Below are positions 41,599-50,895 of a stretch of DNA of 51,181 nucleotides, piece by piece; within the stretch, counting starts at the first letter, position 1, and the number at the start of each line of letters is the position of its first letter. A model generated the notes under the pieces. It was not told where the DNA came from, did no database searches, and saw nothing but the letters and a program-made list of their open reading frames with translations. Made by a program: the position numbers and the translations under genes. This DNA comes from Syntrophobacteraceae bacterium (GTDB lineage: Bacteria > Desulfobacterota > Syntrophobacteria > Syntrophobacterales > Syntrophobacteraceae): positions 1 to 51,181 of the forward strand of contig JAGPLX010000014.1 in NCBI GenBank assembly GCA_018053185.1. Reading direction: 5' to 3'.

Positions 41599-42315
41599 TC
41601 AACCGTTCACCAATTCGATCATTTCCCGAACGGCTCTCTCCATCCCCACCAGGACGGCCCGTGCGATGACCGAGTGCCCAATGCTGAATTCCTCAATCTC
41701 GCTGATGGTTCGCAGCCAGAGAATGTTCCGGTAATCGACTCCGTGTCCTCCATGGACCCCCAGTCCCAGCTTACGAGCAAGCCTCGCCGCCGTCAGGACC
41801 CGGTCAAATTCCTCTTTCCCGGCGGCGAAAGTCTTGGCTTCCGCGAAACTGCCCGTATGAATCTCCACGTAATCCGTTTCAAGCTTGTGGGCGGTCTTGA
41901 CGTACTTGGGGTCCGGATTGATGAAAAGGCTGACGGCGATCTCCGCATCATGAAAGGTTTTAATGACCTCCTTGAGTGAGTCTTCGTAGAGGACGACGTC
42001 GAGCCCCCCTTCGGTAGTGAGCTCCTGTCTCTTCTCGGGAACCAGGGTCACCATGTCCGGCTTGATTCGCAGAGCCGTCTGCACCATGGCGGGCGTAGCG
42101 GCCATTTCCAGGTTCAGCTTGGTTTTCACCGTCCGGCGTAAAACCTCAACGTCCCGGTCTTGAATATGCCGCCTGTCCTCGCGCAGATGCACCACAATCC
42201 CCTGGGCACCCGCAAGCTCCGCAAGGGCCGCCGCGGTCACAGGGTCCGGTTCCGAAGCCATTCGCGCCTGCCGAACAGTCGCCACATGATCCACATTGAT
42301 CGAAACTTTGGCCAC
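41599..42315 (-). CDS. pdxJ: Pyridoxine 5'-phosphate synthase
   Basis: 238 residues. It condenses 1-deoxyxylulose-5-phosphate with 3-amino-1-hydroxyacetone phosphate, the last step of the DXP-dependent vitamin B6 pathway. Family blocks are SINVDHVATVRQAR, GIVVHLREDRRHIQDRDV, VTLVPEKRQELTTEGG and VHGGHGVDYRN. The start is the GTG at 42315, which has GGAGGAGGG four bases upstream; the frame is open ten residues further but that part overlaps the ribosome-binding site. pdxJ beside acpS is a common pairing. PLP made here would also serve alanine racemase. Confidence 0.95.
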   Translation of the reverse strand: MAKVSINVDHVATVRQARMASEPDPVTAAALAELAGAQGIVVHLREDRRHIQDRDVEVLRRTVKTKLNLEMAATPAMVQTALRIKPDMVTLVPEKRQELTTEGGLDVVLYEDSLKEVIKTFHDAEIAVSLFINPDPKYVKTAHKLETDYVEIHTGSFAEAKTFAAGKEEFDRVLTAARLARKLGLGVHGGHGVDYRNILWLRTISEIEEFSIGHSVIARAVLVGMERAVREMIELVNG

Positions 42316-42360
42316 AGTACCCTCCTCCTCCTTTTCCCAGGTCATCCGAGGATGATCTTC

Positions 42361-42843
42361 TCACTGCACATCCATGTCCCTATACCATGCAAAGGATTGT
42401 TCCGAATGCCCCAGGCTCTTCATGAGCTCTACGGAAGTATCGAACATCCGTCTTGCCCCTTCGCCTCCTTCCGCATGATCGTAGCCGACCAGGTGCAGAA
42501 TTCCATGCACCAGCAACAAGTCCAGGACGGTTTGAAGCGGGCAGGAGTGTTCTCGACTCATGGACTGGGCCATGGGAGCGGAAATCACCACATCTCCCAG
42601 CATCTCCGGGCAAACGTCCCCAAATTCCCCCTCGGTCATGGAAAAGGAAAGCACGTCGGTCGTCTCATCCACTCCACGATATTCGAGATTCAGCTCGGCC
42701 ATCCGTGTGTCGTTCACAATAGCGATGCTCAACTCCGCCTCAGTGTATCCCAAGGCGTTTAAGATCCGGTCGGCTGATTTCTCGATTTGCGGCACATCGA
42801 TCTCGATCTGGTTTTGACTCACGCTGACCTGAATCAGGGGCAT
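42361..42843 (-). CDS. ybeY: Endoribonuclease YbeY
   Basis: 160 residues. It takes part in 16S rRNA 3'-end maturation and ribosome quality control. The zinc-binding motif is [11 protein letters not shown], and [19 protein letters not shown] is the other conserved block. The ATG at 42843 has AAGGAAA seven bases upstream. Its first 104 bases overlap the end of the 7TM-HD gene in another frame, an unusually long overlap. PhoH-like, 7TM-HD hydrolase and YbeY genes are a well-known conserved cluster. Confidence 0.95.
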   Translation of the reverse strand: MPLIQVSVSQNQIEIDVPQIEKSADRILNALGYTEAELSIAIVNDTRMAELNLEYRGVDETTDVLSFSMTEGEFGDVCPEMLGDVVISAPMAQSMSREHSCPLQTVLDLLLVHGILHLVGYDHAEGGEGARRMFDTSVELMKSLGHSEQSFAWYRDMDVQ

Positions 42844-45217
42844 CGGTCTTTCCTTTGGCCTCGGCGGCGACCGGGGACGGGTATTCGATCCGCCTGTGAT
42901 GGACCGTGGCGAGGATCTGGTTGAAACGCTTGGCGATTTCGTGGAGATCTCGCAGGGTGAGCTCGCAATCCTCGAGCTGCCCGTCACTGAAGATGTTGTT
43001 GATGAGCCGGTTCACCATTCCCTGGATTCTGGCGGGAGTGGGTTCTGTCAGGGATCGGCATGCGGCTTCCACTACGTCGGCCAGCATCACCAAGCCCGCC
43101 TCCTTGGTCTGGGGTTTCGGACCCGGGTATCGATAGTCGTCCATGTTGATGGGAGGCAATTCGGCACCCCGGATGTTTTGGGCCTTCTCCCGGGCCTCCA
43201 GGGCCTTTTTGTAGAAGAAGGAGATGAAGCTCGTGCCGTGGTGCTGAGCGATGATGTCCTGGATGGCCTTGCCCAGACGGTGCTGTCCCGCAAGTTCGAT
43301 CCCGTCCTTCACGTGAGAAATCAGAATCAGGCTGCTCATGGAAGGGGCCAGCTTCTCATGTCGATTCTCACAGTCGAATTGGTTTTCGATGAAATAGAGG
43401 GGCTTCTTGATTTTGCCGATATCGTGATAATAGGCCGCTACCTTGGCAAGCAGGGAATTGGCCCCGATGGATTTGGCCGCGGCTTCCACCATGTTTCCCA
43501 CGATGATACTGTGATGGTAGGTTCCGGGAGCCTGGACCATCAGTTCCTGAAGAAGCGGCTGGTCCATGGTGGCCAGCTCCAGGAGCTTGATGTCGGTGGT
43601 GTACCCGAAGCTCGTCTCTACCAACGGAGTGAAACCGGTCACGAGGATTCCTGCAAAAATTCCCCCGCAAAGACCGAAGAACGCGTTGGTCAGTACCCGC
43701 AACAGGACCCACTGCTCCAGGAGCAATGTGGTGAGAAGGATCAGGACGACGTTGGCTCCACCCACGAGCAGACCGGCCTTGATGGGCACCATCCTGGTGT
43801 GGCAGGAATGAGTGCAATGAGCGGCAACGAAAGAGCCGATGAGGAAATAGAAGAAAAGACCGAAATCCCTCCCAAAGAGCATGGATGCAAAGAGGGTCAG
43901 GAGGAGGGAGAAGATGAGGGAGACCGTAACCCCAAAGAAAATGCACGCCATCATGGCGCCTGTGGTCAAGGGCACGGCATATAGGAGTGTATTCCCCCCA
44001 ATATGAGTGGAACTTCCCGCCGAAATCTCCGCCATCCATTGAGCGGCAGCTCCCAGGACCAGCACGAAGACCAGCAGGATTCCCAGGAACAGGAAATCGC
44101 GGGTCTCCATCCGGTAAGACGGCAGGTGTTCCTTGGTCACATGGACCACCACCCAGATCGAGACCATGGCAAACAGGAACAAGGTCAGGAATACCACCGA
44201 ATAATGCCTGCGAGATTTCTTCTGCTCATTGGCCTTCAACTTCAACAGCTCTTCAGGCCCGATTCTCTGGCCTTCCCTTACCAGCATCTCACTCTTGGCG
44301 ACCTGGATGAACACCGGTTTGACGGAGCTCGAGGCCGCCTCTCTCCTCCGTTCAGTTTCCTGGAGGTTGAAGGTGAGGTTCGGTTGGAGAAGATGGGATG
44401 CCAAGTAGGCCACCACCCGCATCTCCCTCGAATCCCACCCGTCCTCGTAAGGGCGCATGCGGGCCAGTTTCCGCGCTTCCTCGATGTCCAGGTAGGAGTG
44501 GGGAGGTGTGAAGAGAAACTCCTCCTGCGAGCCGATTTTTCTCAAGAGCATATTCTGGTTGCGGCTTTGGACCTGGACAGCTTCACGCGTCACAATGCCG
44601 CGATCCAGAATTGAACCCAGCAACTGGGTCACTTTTTCCTGGAGATCTCGATTCCACCGTCTCTCGAGAAGCTCGAAGAAGATCTCATCCGGAAGCTGAA
44701 TGCCCAGGATGTCCTGTACGGACTTTTTCTTCTCGGCCAAGGACGCGGAATCGATCACAGAACCGTTGTTATAGGTGGGAGGCATCCCTCCGCTCGGTTC
44801 CAGGGAAGGATCCGGAGGCTCGGCCGATTCCGGGGGACGATCCAGGAAATCACGCATGGTCTGGAATGCCCTGTCGACGGATTCCTGAATCCTGGCGGCG
44901 ACCGATTCATCCAGGTCATAAACCATGGGCGCCTGGCGTACGGCCTCTTCCTGCTTCTTCGCCGTGGCCGCCTCGTCCAGAATGAGGAGGTCCCTCGCGG
45001 CCTTGGTATTCCGGTCGGCGATATCTCCCAGTTGATACTTCGGGCTGGTGGACTTGAAGGCTGGCGTGAGAAGGACGGCAAGGATGAAACTCAGCCCCAC
45101 GAGAATGGCCGCATTCTGATTCCGAACGCTCTGCAAAAAGGATGGAAGAGACCCCACGACCCGAGACCGTTTCGGCTTGCTCCTCGGCTTTTCTGAATCC
45201 CGCTTCTCCTTTTCCAT
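42740..45217 (-). CDS. 7TM-HD (PgpH-type) cyclic-di-AMP phosphodiesterase-like protein
   Basis: 825 residues. One N-terminal transmembrane helix (about 36-52), a large extracytoplasmic 7TMR-HDED domain (about 60-340), a block of seven transmembrane helices (about 345-560) and a cytoplasmic HD domain (about 580-760) with [31 protein letters not shown] and the later [14 protein letters not shown]. In Listeria, PgpH with this layout hydrolyses c-di-AMP; in this lineage the ligand is unproven. The last about 35 residues (Lys/Arg/Asp-rich) lie over the beginning of ybeY and look unconserved. 12 bases after the PhoH-like gene. Confidence 0.9.
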   Translation of the reverse strand: MEKEKRDSEKPRSKPKRSRVVGSLPSFLQSVRNQNAAILVGLSFILAVLLTPAFKSTSPKYQLGDIADRNTKAARDLLILDEAATAKKQEEAVRQAPMVYDLDESVAARIQESVDRAFQTMRDFLDRPPESAEPPDPSLEPSGGMPPTYNNGSVIDSASLAEKKKSVQDILGIQLPDEIFFELLERRWNRDLQEKVTQLLGSILDRGIVTREAVQVQSRNQNMLLRKIGSQEEFLFTPPHSYLDIEEARKLARMRPYEDGWDSREMRVVAYLASHLLQPNLTFNLQETERRREAASSSVKPVFIQVAKSEMLVREGQRIGPEELLKLKANEQKKSRRHYSVVFLTLFLFAMVSIWVVVHVTKEHLPSYRMETRDFLFLGILLVFVLVLGAAAQWMAEISAGSSTHIGGNTLLYAVPLTTGAMMACIFFGVTVSLIFSLLLTLFASMLFGRDFGLFFYFLIGSFVAAHCTHSCHTRMVPIKAGLLVGGANVVLILLTTLLLEQWVLLRVLTNAFFGLCGGIFAGILVTGFTPLVETSFGYTTDIKLLELATMDQPLLQELMVQAPGTYHHSIIVGNMVEAAAKSIGANSLLAKVAAYYHDIGKIKKPLYFIENQFDCENRHEKLAPSMSSLILISHVKDGIELAGQHRLGKAIQDIIAQHHGTSFISFFYKKALEAREKAQNIRGAELPPINMDDYRYPGPKPQTKEAGLVMLADVVEAACRSLTEPTPARIQGMVNRLINNIFSDGQLEDCELTLRDLHEIAKRFNQILATVHHRRIEYPSPVAAEAKGKTDAPDSGQRESKPDRDRCAANREISRPDLKRLGIH

Positions 45218-45229
45218 ACGGTTCCGTTC

Positions 45230-46261
45230 CTAAGGGGGGTTCACCGCATCAGACCTTCGGTGCTCCGCTCGCTCGTAGGCCTGAATGATATCCTGGACAA
45301 GACGATGCCGCACCACATCCCGATTAGTGAAAAACACAAAAAGAATTCCTTGAATCTCCTTGAGAAGATGAATGGCTTCCACCAACCCCGAAGGCTTGTT
45401 CTCAGGCAGGTCGATCTGGGTGATGTCTCCTGTGATTACCGCCTTGGAGTTATGTCCCAGTCGGGTGAGAAACATCTTCATCTGCTCGGTGGTGGTATTC
45501 TGCGCCTCATCCAGGATGACGAAGGCATCGTTGAGGGTTCGTCCCCGCATGAAGGCCAAAGGAGCCACTTCGATGGCACCCCTCTGTAACAGGCTGGATG
45601 CTTTCTCGAAGTCCATCATGTCGTGGAGCGCATCGTAGAGGGGGCGCAGATAGGGGTTCACCTTTTCGGCAAGGTCCCCCGGGAGAAATCCCAGCCTTTC
45701 CCCTGCTTCCACGGCCGGTCGGACCAAAACAATCCGGCGCACCTGTTCCTTGGTCATGGCAGCCACGGCCATGGCCATGGCAAGATAGGTCTTGCCGGTG
45801 CCGGCGGGGCCTATGCCGAAAACAATGTCATGCTGCCGAATGGCTTCGATATACTCCTTCTGTTTCAGGCTCTTCGGTGTGATGGTTCTTTTGTTCGATG
45901 CAATGAACACATGGTCCAGAAAAATGTCTCTCAACCTGCGGTGGATATTCTCCCTGAGAATGCCGATGGCGAAGAGAATGTCGCTGCCGTAGAGGGGATA
46001 TCCGCGCTGGATCAGGTCCGCCAGTTCCTGGAGCAGTCGTTGAGCGAGCTCGACCTGCGGCCGATCCCCCACGAGAGTGAACTGATTGCCCCGCAGATGG
46101 ACCTGGACCTCCAACTGCTTCTCCATGGTCTTGAGATGGCGGTTTTGGTCCCCCGCCACCTGCTGGACCAGGCAATTGTCCTCGAAAGAAACCTGAACAG
46201 TGCTCGCCAGGGACGAACGCCTCCTTTCGGCCTCGACCAAGATCAATTTCCTTCTTTTCAC
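45230..46261 (-). CDS. PhoH-like ATPase (YbeZ type)
   Basis: 343 residues as drawn. A KH-like N-terminal region (about 20-110) precedes the ATPase with Walker A GPAGTGKTYLAMAMAV (about 152-167) and Walker B AFVILDEAQNTT; VRPAVEAGERLGFLPGDL is also typical. It is thought to act with YbeY in RNA metabolism. The GTG at 46261 has no ribosome-binding site. The strong AAAGGAGG lies inside the frame and points to a CTG at 46210 (then ASTVQVSFEDN) nine bases downstream, so the true protein may begin there with 326 residues. First gene of the operon. Confidence 0.9.
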   Translation of the reverse strand: MKRRKLILVEAERRRSSLASTVQVSFEDNCLVQQVAGDQNRHLKTMEKQLEVQVHLRGNQFTLVGDRPQVELAQRLLQELADLIQRGYPLYGSDILFAIGILRENIHRRLRDIFLDHVFIASNKRTITPKSLKQKEYIEAIRQHDIVFGIGPAGTGKTYLAMAMAVAAMTKEQVRRIVLVRPAVEAGERLGFLPGDLAEKVNPYLRPLYDALHDMMDFEKASSLLQRGAIEVAPLAFMRGRTLNDAFVILDEAQNTTTEQMKMFLTRLGHNSKAVITGDITQIDLPENKPSGLVEAIHLLKEIQGILFVFFTNRDVVRHRLVQDIIQAYERAEHRRSDAVNPP

Positions 46262-46583
46262 ACGGGGGCAAGAATTTTTCGCGATGGGTATCGCAAGTGC
46301 GCAAGGATATCATGCGCCTCAGGGGGTGACAACCATGGAAACGAGTCTCCCGAAAACCCACTTCGTGAGAGGATCCGCGGCCTCTCCCCCTACTTCCAGG
46401 ATCTCCCTCCTCCCAGCCGCTTTGCGCCCCATATCTACTGCTCGCCGCTTCCACACACCCTCATGGCGCGGTGGAAGGGAAAAAACGCGTGTCCCCCATC
46501 ATCCGCCGCCGCAAGTCGAGGTTTGGGAGGCGTGTGACCGACGTCCATGCAGATGGCGCATCTCCAGCCAGGGAAGCCTGACC
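46262..46583. other. 322-base region upstream of the PhoH-like operon
   Basis: Lies between the metal-transporter permease stop and the PhoH-like gene, all on the minus strand, so it should hold the promoter of the seven-gene operon. On the minus strand CCTTGCGC and CCCATCGC near 46313-46280 recall a heat-shock type promoter, but the spacing is short. No gene or clear terminator is supported. Confidence 0.3.
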
Positions 46584-47402
46584 TCACCGTCGTCCCCACC
46601 TGTGTGCGAGGTGATCCACCAACAGGGCCAGGAAGAAACAAACCGCCGCGACCATGATGATGGTAGCCCCGGATGTCAGGTTGTAGGTGTAGGAAATCCA
46701 AAGGCCCATCAGGGTAAACAGGCAGCTCAGGAGGATCGAGAATACCATCATGGATCGAAGAGAACCGCAGTAAAGCTCGGCGATATAGGGAGGGATGGTC
46801 AGTAAGGCAATGACCAGGATCAACCCCACGACGCGAATGACCATCACCACGGATACGGCTATCATGGCCAGGAGCAAAAAGTACAGCAACCTGATGGGAA
46901 CACCCACCGCAAGAGCGAATTCCTCATCAAAGGACAATGCCAGGAAATCATTGTAGAAAAAGGATATCACACCGATCACGGCGATATCCACCGCCACCGT
47001 CAGCAGAACATCGAAGGTGGACACCGTCAGAATACTCCCGAAAAGATAGCTCATCAGGTCCACCTTGTAGCCCGAGGTGAGGTCGATGAGGATGATTCCC
47101 AGGGCCATTCCCACCGCCCAGAGCACCCCGATGATCGTGTCTGCCCGCTGTTTGTTCCGGATCGTGACGGCCGCCATGAGCAAGGAGATGATCAGAGAAA
47201 ACCCTCCCGCTCCCACAAGAGGGGAGAAATTGAAAAAGACGGCAAGTCCTACCCCGCCGTAGGCGGCATGAGCAATCCCACCGGAGATAAACACGATTCG
47301 ATTGACCACTACCAGGGTTCCTATCATCCCGCATGCGATACTTGCGAGAAGGCCGGCCAACAGGGCGTTTCGCATGAACTCGAACTGAAATGCTTCGATC
47401 AT
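46584..47402 (-). CDS. Metal ABC transporter permease (ZnuB/MntB family, ABC-3)
   Basis: 272 residues with about eight or nine transmembrane helices. Family blocks include LLASIACGMIGTLVVVNRIV, FISGGIAHAAYGGVGLAVFF, ADTIIGVLWAVGMALGIILI and the ALAVGVPIRLLYFLLLAM segment. ABC-3 permeases carry Zn, Mn or Fe into the cell. The start is the ATG at 47402 with GAGGA eight bases upstream, one base after the ATPase stop, so translation is coupled. The metal cannot be told from sequence; no solute-binding protein is next to it. Confidence 0.9.
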   Translation of the reverse strand: MIEAFQFEFMRNALLAGLLASIACGMIGTLVVVNRIVFISGGIAHAAYGGVGLAVFFNFSPLVGAGGFSLIISLLMAAVTIRNKQRADTIIGVLWAVGMALGIILIDLTSGYKVDLMSYLFGSILTVSTFDVLLTVAVDIAVIGVISFFYNDFLALSFDEEFALAVGVPIRLLYFLLLAMIAVSVVMVIRVVGLILVIALLTIPPYIAELYCGSLRSMMVFSILLSCLFTLMGLWISYTYNLTSGATIIMVAAVCFFLALLVDHLAHRWGRR

Positions 47403-47403
47403 T

Positions 47404-48165
47404 TCAGTGGTCCTCATGCTTTCGCAGGACACGGTGCGGCAGGCCGTGAGCAATCAGCTCCACAGGGCAGTGGTATGCCATCTCGATCATCTCGGAGGTG
47501 ATTTCCGCGGCATCATGGTGATAAAGCGTCTGGTTCAGACAGGCCACCGACTTGATATAGCTGGACAAAACGCTCAAGTCGTGGCTGACGACCACGATGG
47601 TCATGGATTCATTGAGTTCCTTGAGGAAATCGTAGAGTTCTGTTTGAAACTCCTTGTCGGTGCTTGCCGTGGGCTCATCCATGAACAGGATATGCGGTTC
47701 CGCCGTCAGTGCCCGGGCAATGTAGACTCGCTGCCGCTGGCCTCCCGAGAGTTTTCCTATGGGTCTGTCCCGGTGGTTCCACATCCCGACCCTTTCCAGG
47801 GAACGTTGTGCCGCGGATCGGTCTTCCGCCGAGTACCTGCGTGCTCGGCCCGGCTGCCCGAGGCGCCCCATCAGGGTCACGTCCAGAACAGAGATTGGAA
47901 AATCCTTGTTGACGCTGGTATCCTGGGGAACATAGCCGATACGGTCTGCAATCTTTCCCGGTTCCTTGCCCAGGATTTGAATGACGCCGTGGGAAGGGGA
48001 CAGAATCCCCAGCAAAAGCTTGAGAAAAGTGGTCTTGCCGCTCCCGTTGGGACCAAGGATCGCAAGAAAATCCCCTTGCTCGATCCTCAGGTTTACATCC
48101 CGGAGCACAAGGTTCCCGCCATAGGAAAAATAGAGGTCATGGACCTCGATGGCCGGCACATTCAT
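47404..48165 (-). CDS. Metal ABC transporter ATPase (ZnuC/MntA family)
   Basis: 253 residues. Walker A ILGPNGSGKTTFLKLL (about 36-51), Q-loop IGYVPQDTSVNKDFP, signature KLSGGQRQRVYIARAL, Walker B ILFMDEPTASTD and switch His in VVVSHDLSVLSSYIK are complete. The C-terminus has several His (HHDAAEITSEMIEM, then HGLPHRVLRKHEDH), which may bind metal. The start is the ATG at 48165 with AAAGGATCACC; the frame is open 26 codons further. The gene is divergent from mutY, with a palindrome at 48314-48325 in between. Confidence 0.92.
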   Translation of the reverse strand: MNVPAIEVHDLYFSYGGNLVLRDVNLRIEQGDFLAILGPNGSGKTTFLKLLLGILSPSHGVIQILGKEPGKIADRIGYVPQDTSVNKDFPISVLDVTLMGRLGQPGRARRYSAEDRSAAQRSLERVGMWNHRDRPIGKLSGGQRQRVYIARALTAEPHILFMDEPTASTDKEFQTELYDFLKELNESMTIVVVSHDLSVLSSYIKSVACLNQTLYHHDAAEITSEMIEMAYHCPVELIAHGLPHRVLRKHEDH

Positions 48166-48313
48166 GGTGATCCTTTCCGTTTCACTCTCTTGGTCGGACT
48201 TCCTTGTCCTCCCCTCCGCGGTATGCAGATCGGACCGATACACCTTCTCCCCTCCGTGCCCGGTACAGGAGCCCCCTGATGACGTGACGGCGGTTTCGGG
48301 AAGAAGACGATCG

Positions 48314-48325
48314 AAAATGCATTTT
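48314..48325. promoter_or_regulatory. Candidate metal-regulator operator
   Basis: AAAATGCATTTT is a perfect 12-base palindrome, flanked by G and TC so that GAAAATGCATTTTTC is nearly symmetric. It lies about 150 bases ahead of the metal ATPase start. Zur, Fur or MntR control would be expected for these genes, but the sequence is not a textbook box for any of them. Confidence 0.25.
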
Positions 48326-48383
48326 TCAGTCGTAGGGGCGGCAGGAACCTTTCCATGCGCCGAAAAACTCGAAAGAAGAATAG

Positions 48384-48412
48384 TTTACAAACCGTTGGAA
48401 TGCAACTATCTG
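48384..48412 (+). promoter_or_regulatory. Candidate sigma-70 promoter of mutY
   Basis: TTTACA (48384-48389) and TATCTG (48407-48412) are spaced by exactly 17 bases, 67 bases ahead of the chosen start codon. No other pair this good was seen in the region. Confidence 0.4.
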
Positions 48413-48478
48413 TATGGAAAAGGTTGCTCCGGGCGGCCCCCCCGGGATGGGAAAGAAATTCACGAAACGCTCAAACGG

Positions 48479-49618
48479 ATGGAAGGAATGGATCCCCTGC
48501 AGGACAATCGGAAGAAAACCTATGCGAAGATTCGGCAACATCTGCTCCGTTGGTTCAGGAAAAACCGGCGGGATCTCCCATGGAGGGAGACCTACGCCCC
48601 GTACCAGGTGTGGATCTCGGAGGTCATGTTGCAGCAAACCCGCGTTTTTACGGTACTGCCTTATTACCAACGCTGGATGGAACGCTTTCCCGACGTTCGT
48701 TCCGTGGCCGAAGCCCCTGAGGAAGACCTGCTCAAGTTCTGGGAGGGACTTGGCTACTACTCGCGGGTTCTCTACATCCACCAAACCGCAAAGATTTTGG
48801 TGGACCGTCATGCCGGGGAATTTCCCGGCGATTATGCCTCGATCCGCGCTCTGCCGGGGATTGGACCTTACACTGCCGGTGCCCTGATGAGCATTGCTTT
48901 CAATGAAGATTTCCCCGTGGTGGACGGAAATGTGAGGAGGGTTTTCCACAGGATCTTCAACCATGGGAACGGGGACAGGGCGGGCGGATCGGAAACCTTT
49001 TACTGGAAGGTTGCCGGCGAACTGCTTCCCCGAGGAAAGGCGCGCGATTTCAACCAGGCCCTCATGGAACTCGGTGCAGTGATTTGCCTTCCCTCCAATC
49101 CCTGCTGTGACCGGTGCCCTTTGAGGAGATGCTGCGAATCCTTTCGCACGGGCATCACTCATGAAAAACCCAAAAGGCCGCGAAAGAAGACCTCGACCCT
49201 CGAAGTCTCCGTGGGAGTGCTCATGCACGGTGAGGAGCTCTTTGTTCAAAAAAGATCGGGAGATGGACTCATGCCGAACCTCTGGGAATTTCCCGGAGGA
49301 AAGGTCGAAGAGGGTGAAACCCCCGAGGATGCCCTTGTCCGGGAATTTCGGGAAGAACTCGGTCTCGATGTGCGCTGCCTGGCCAAGGTGGCAACCATCC
49401 GGCATGCCTACACGTCGTTCCGCGTGACCCTGCACGCTTATCGCTGCGAGCTTCGCGGGAAGGGGCAACAGCCTGTACGGAAGGTCGCCGTGGATGCCCG
49501 TTGGGTCGGGCTCCCCGAACTGGACGCTTATGCGTTTCCCGCAGCCAATCGAAAGCTCCTTCGGATTCTGGTCGGGAAATTCAGCTCCGACTCGGTGTCG
49601 AAAAGAAAGGACTCCTGA
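48479..49618 (+). CDS. mutY: A/G-specific adenine glycosylase MutY with Nudix-type C-terminus
   Basis: 379 residues. It removes adenine opposite 8-oxoguanine. E48 in WISEVMLQQTRV and D149 in FPVVDGNVRRV are the catalytic residues of the HhH-GPD fold (LPGIGPYTAGAL). The [4Fe-4S] cluster cysteines are C203, C210, C213 and C219 with exact C-x6-C-x2-C-x5-C spacing. The C-terminal domain keeps a full Nudix box, GGKVEEGETPEDALVREF then REELGL, more complete than in E. coli MutY. Start at 48479 or the in-frame ATG at 48488; GGAAGGA lies between them. One base separates it from the ChaN-PDZ gene. Confidence 0.93.
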   Translation: MEGMDPLQDNRKKTYAKIRQHLLRWFRKNRRDLPWRETYAPYQVWISEVMLQQTRVFTVLPYYQRWMERFPDVRSVAEAPEEDLLKFWEGLGYYSRVLYIHQTAKILVDRHAGEFPGDYASIRALPGIGPYTAGALMSIAFNEDFPVVDGNVRRVFHRIFNHGNGDRAGGSETFYWKVAGELLPRGKARDFNQALMELGAVICLPSNPCCDRCPLRRCCESFRTGITHEKPKRPRKKTSTLEVSVGVLMHGEELFVQKRSGDGLMPNLWEFPGGKVEEGETPEDALVREFREELGLDVRCLAKVATIRHAYTSFRVTLHAYRCELRGKGQQPVRKVAVDARWVGLPELDAYAFPAANRKLLRILVGKFSSDSVSKRKDS

Positions 49619-49619
49619 C

Positions 49620-50792
49620 ATGCCTTCCTTGATTTCCAGCGCGGCTATCGTAACCGTGGGGATCCTGCTTTCCCTCGCTGCAGGTTGCGCCGGGCCGGGT
49701 TTCCAACCCAGGACGGCTGAAAAAGTACAGGAACCCCTCAAGCCCGGGGAAATCCTGGACGCTCGAACTGGACGTCGCATTTCCAAAACCGCTCTCCTGG
49801 ACGAACTCCGCAAGGCCCGAATCGTCTACGTGGGAGAAACCCATACGAGTGCCGCCGACCATCGGATGCAACTCGAAATCCTTGAGGGTCTACAGGCGCG
49901 GAACCCTCGATTGGTCCTTGCCATGGAGATGTTTCCCAGGAGGATTCAGCCCGTTTTGGACCGATTTTCCCAAGGCCTGATCTCCATCGAGGACTTCCCG
50001 AGGGAAGTCGGTTGGGAGAGCGTGTGGGGGTTTCCGTTCCAGCTTTACCGCGATCTTCTGGAATTCGCCCAGCGAAACAGGCTTAGAATACTTGGGCTGA
50101 ACGCACCCCATGCGGTGGTCCGGAAAGTGGCAAGGTCCGGCCTGGTTTCCCTGACCCCCGAAGAGCGGTCCGAAATTGCCGAGGATTTTCACCTGGACAA
50201 CTCACGACATCGCGAATACGTTCGAAAGGAATTCGAGGAACACGGGAAGGGGGGCATCCAGGACTTCGATACCTTCTATGAAGCACAGCTCACGTGGGAG
50301 GAAACCATGGCGGAGACCCTGGCCGAATACCTGCGTCTCGCACCCGAGGAGGAGCAAATCGTGGTGCTCGTGGGGCAAGGGCATATCCGGTACAATTTGG
50401 GGATTCCCCGCCTGGCTGCGGAACGGATCCCTCATGCCTATCGAACCATAGTTCCGCTTTCCGAGGAAGATACGGGCACATCTCCAGGCCGGGAGCCGGG
50501 GGATTTTCTCTGGGTTGCCGAGAAGTTGGAACCCATGCGGCGGAGCCGTTTGGGGATCGTGATTCGCCCCCACTCTTCGGGAACAGGGGTCGAGATAGCC
50601 TCCGTGATTCCGCGAAGTCCGGCGGCAAGGGCGGGTCTTCTCGAAGGAGATGTAATCATCGGTGTCAACGATGCCGCCATCCAAACGGCGGAAGACCTTC
50701 ACCGGGCCATGGCTCACAAAGGTCCCATCCATGCCGTCTCGGTAAAGAGGGGCGGCCGGGAGGAAACCATCGTCGTGGACCTGGCGCCGTGA
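49620..50792 (+). CDS. ChaN-like lipoprotein with C-terminal PDZ domain
   Basis: 390 residues. A lipoprotein signal ends in LAAGC (Cys at 23). Residues about 55-300 form a ChaN/haem-uptake (DUF399) domain: RIVYVGETHTSAADHRMQLE, LVLAMEMFPRRIQP, ETMAETLAEYL and VVLVGQGHIRYNLGIP, with the paired GETH and GQGH motifs of the ChaN/TIKI-like clan. Residues about 312-388 form a PDZ domain (LGIVIRPHSSGTGVEIASV, PAARAGLLEGDVIIGVND). It would be anchored in the outer membrane or inner-membrane outer leaflet. ChaN binds haem; a protease role has been suggested for relatives. ATG with AAAGGA eight bases upstream. Confidence 0.87.
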   Translation: MPSLISSAAIVTVGILLSLAAGCAGPGFQPRTAEKVQEPLKPGEILDARTGRRISKTALLDELRKARIVYVGETHTSAADHRMQLEILEGLQARNPRLVLAMEMFPRRIQPVLDRFSQGLISIEDFPREVGWESVWGFPFQLYRDLLEFAQRNRLRILGLNAPHAVVRKVARSGLVSLTPEERSEIAEDFHLDNSRHREYVRKEFEEHGKGGIQDFDTFYEAQLTWEETMAETLAEYLRLAPEEEQIVVLVGQGHIRYNLGIPRLAAERIPHAYRTIVPLSEEDTGTSPGREPGDFLWVAEKLEPMRRSRLGIVIRPHSSGTGVEIASVIPRSPAARAGLLEGDVIIGVNDAAIQTAEDLHRAMAHKGPIHAVSVKRGGREETIVVDLAP

Positions 50793-50895
50793 GAAGGCTC
50801 GAGATCGTACCTTGAAAACTCTTACGAACTGCAAGAACAACCGGCCTCTCCAGGGGCAACAATGACGAATCACTGCAAAAAAAAGGAGTCAAATC

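Larger units (their letters stand above)
48166..48478. other. 313-base divergent region between metal transporter and mutY
   Basis: Contains the mutY promoter and the AAAATGCATTTT palindrome listed separately. A long frame reading through this region in front of mutY has no ribosome-binding site and is not taken as coding. Confidence 0.4.

Noticed and set aside
48149-48478. Long N-terminal extension of mutY
   Set aside because: The extension overlaps the divergent ATPase start and contains the likely promoter; MutY homology starts after 48488.
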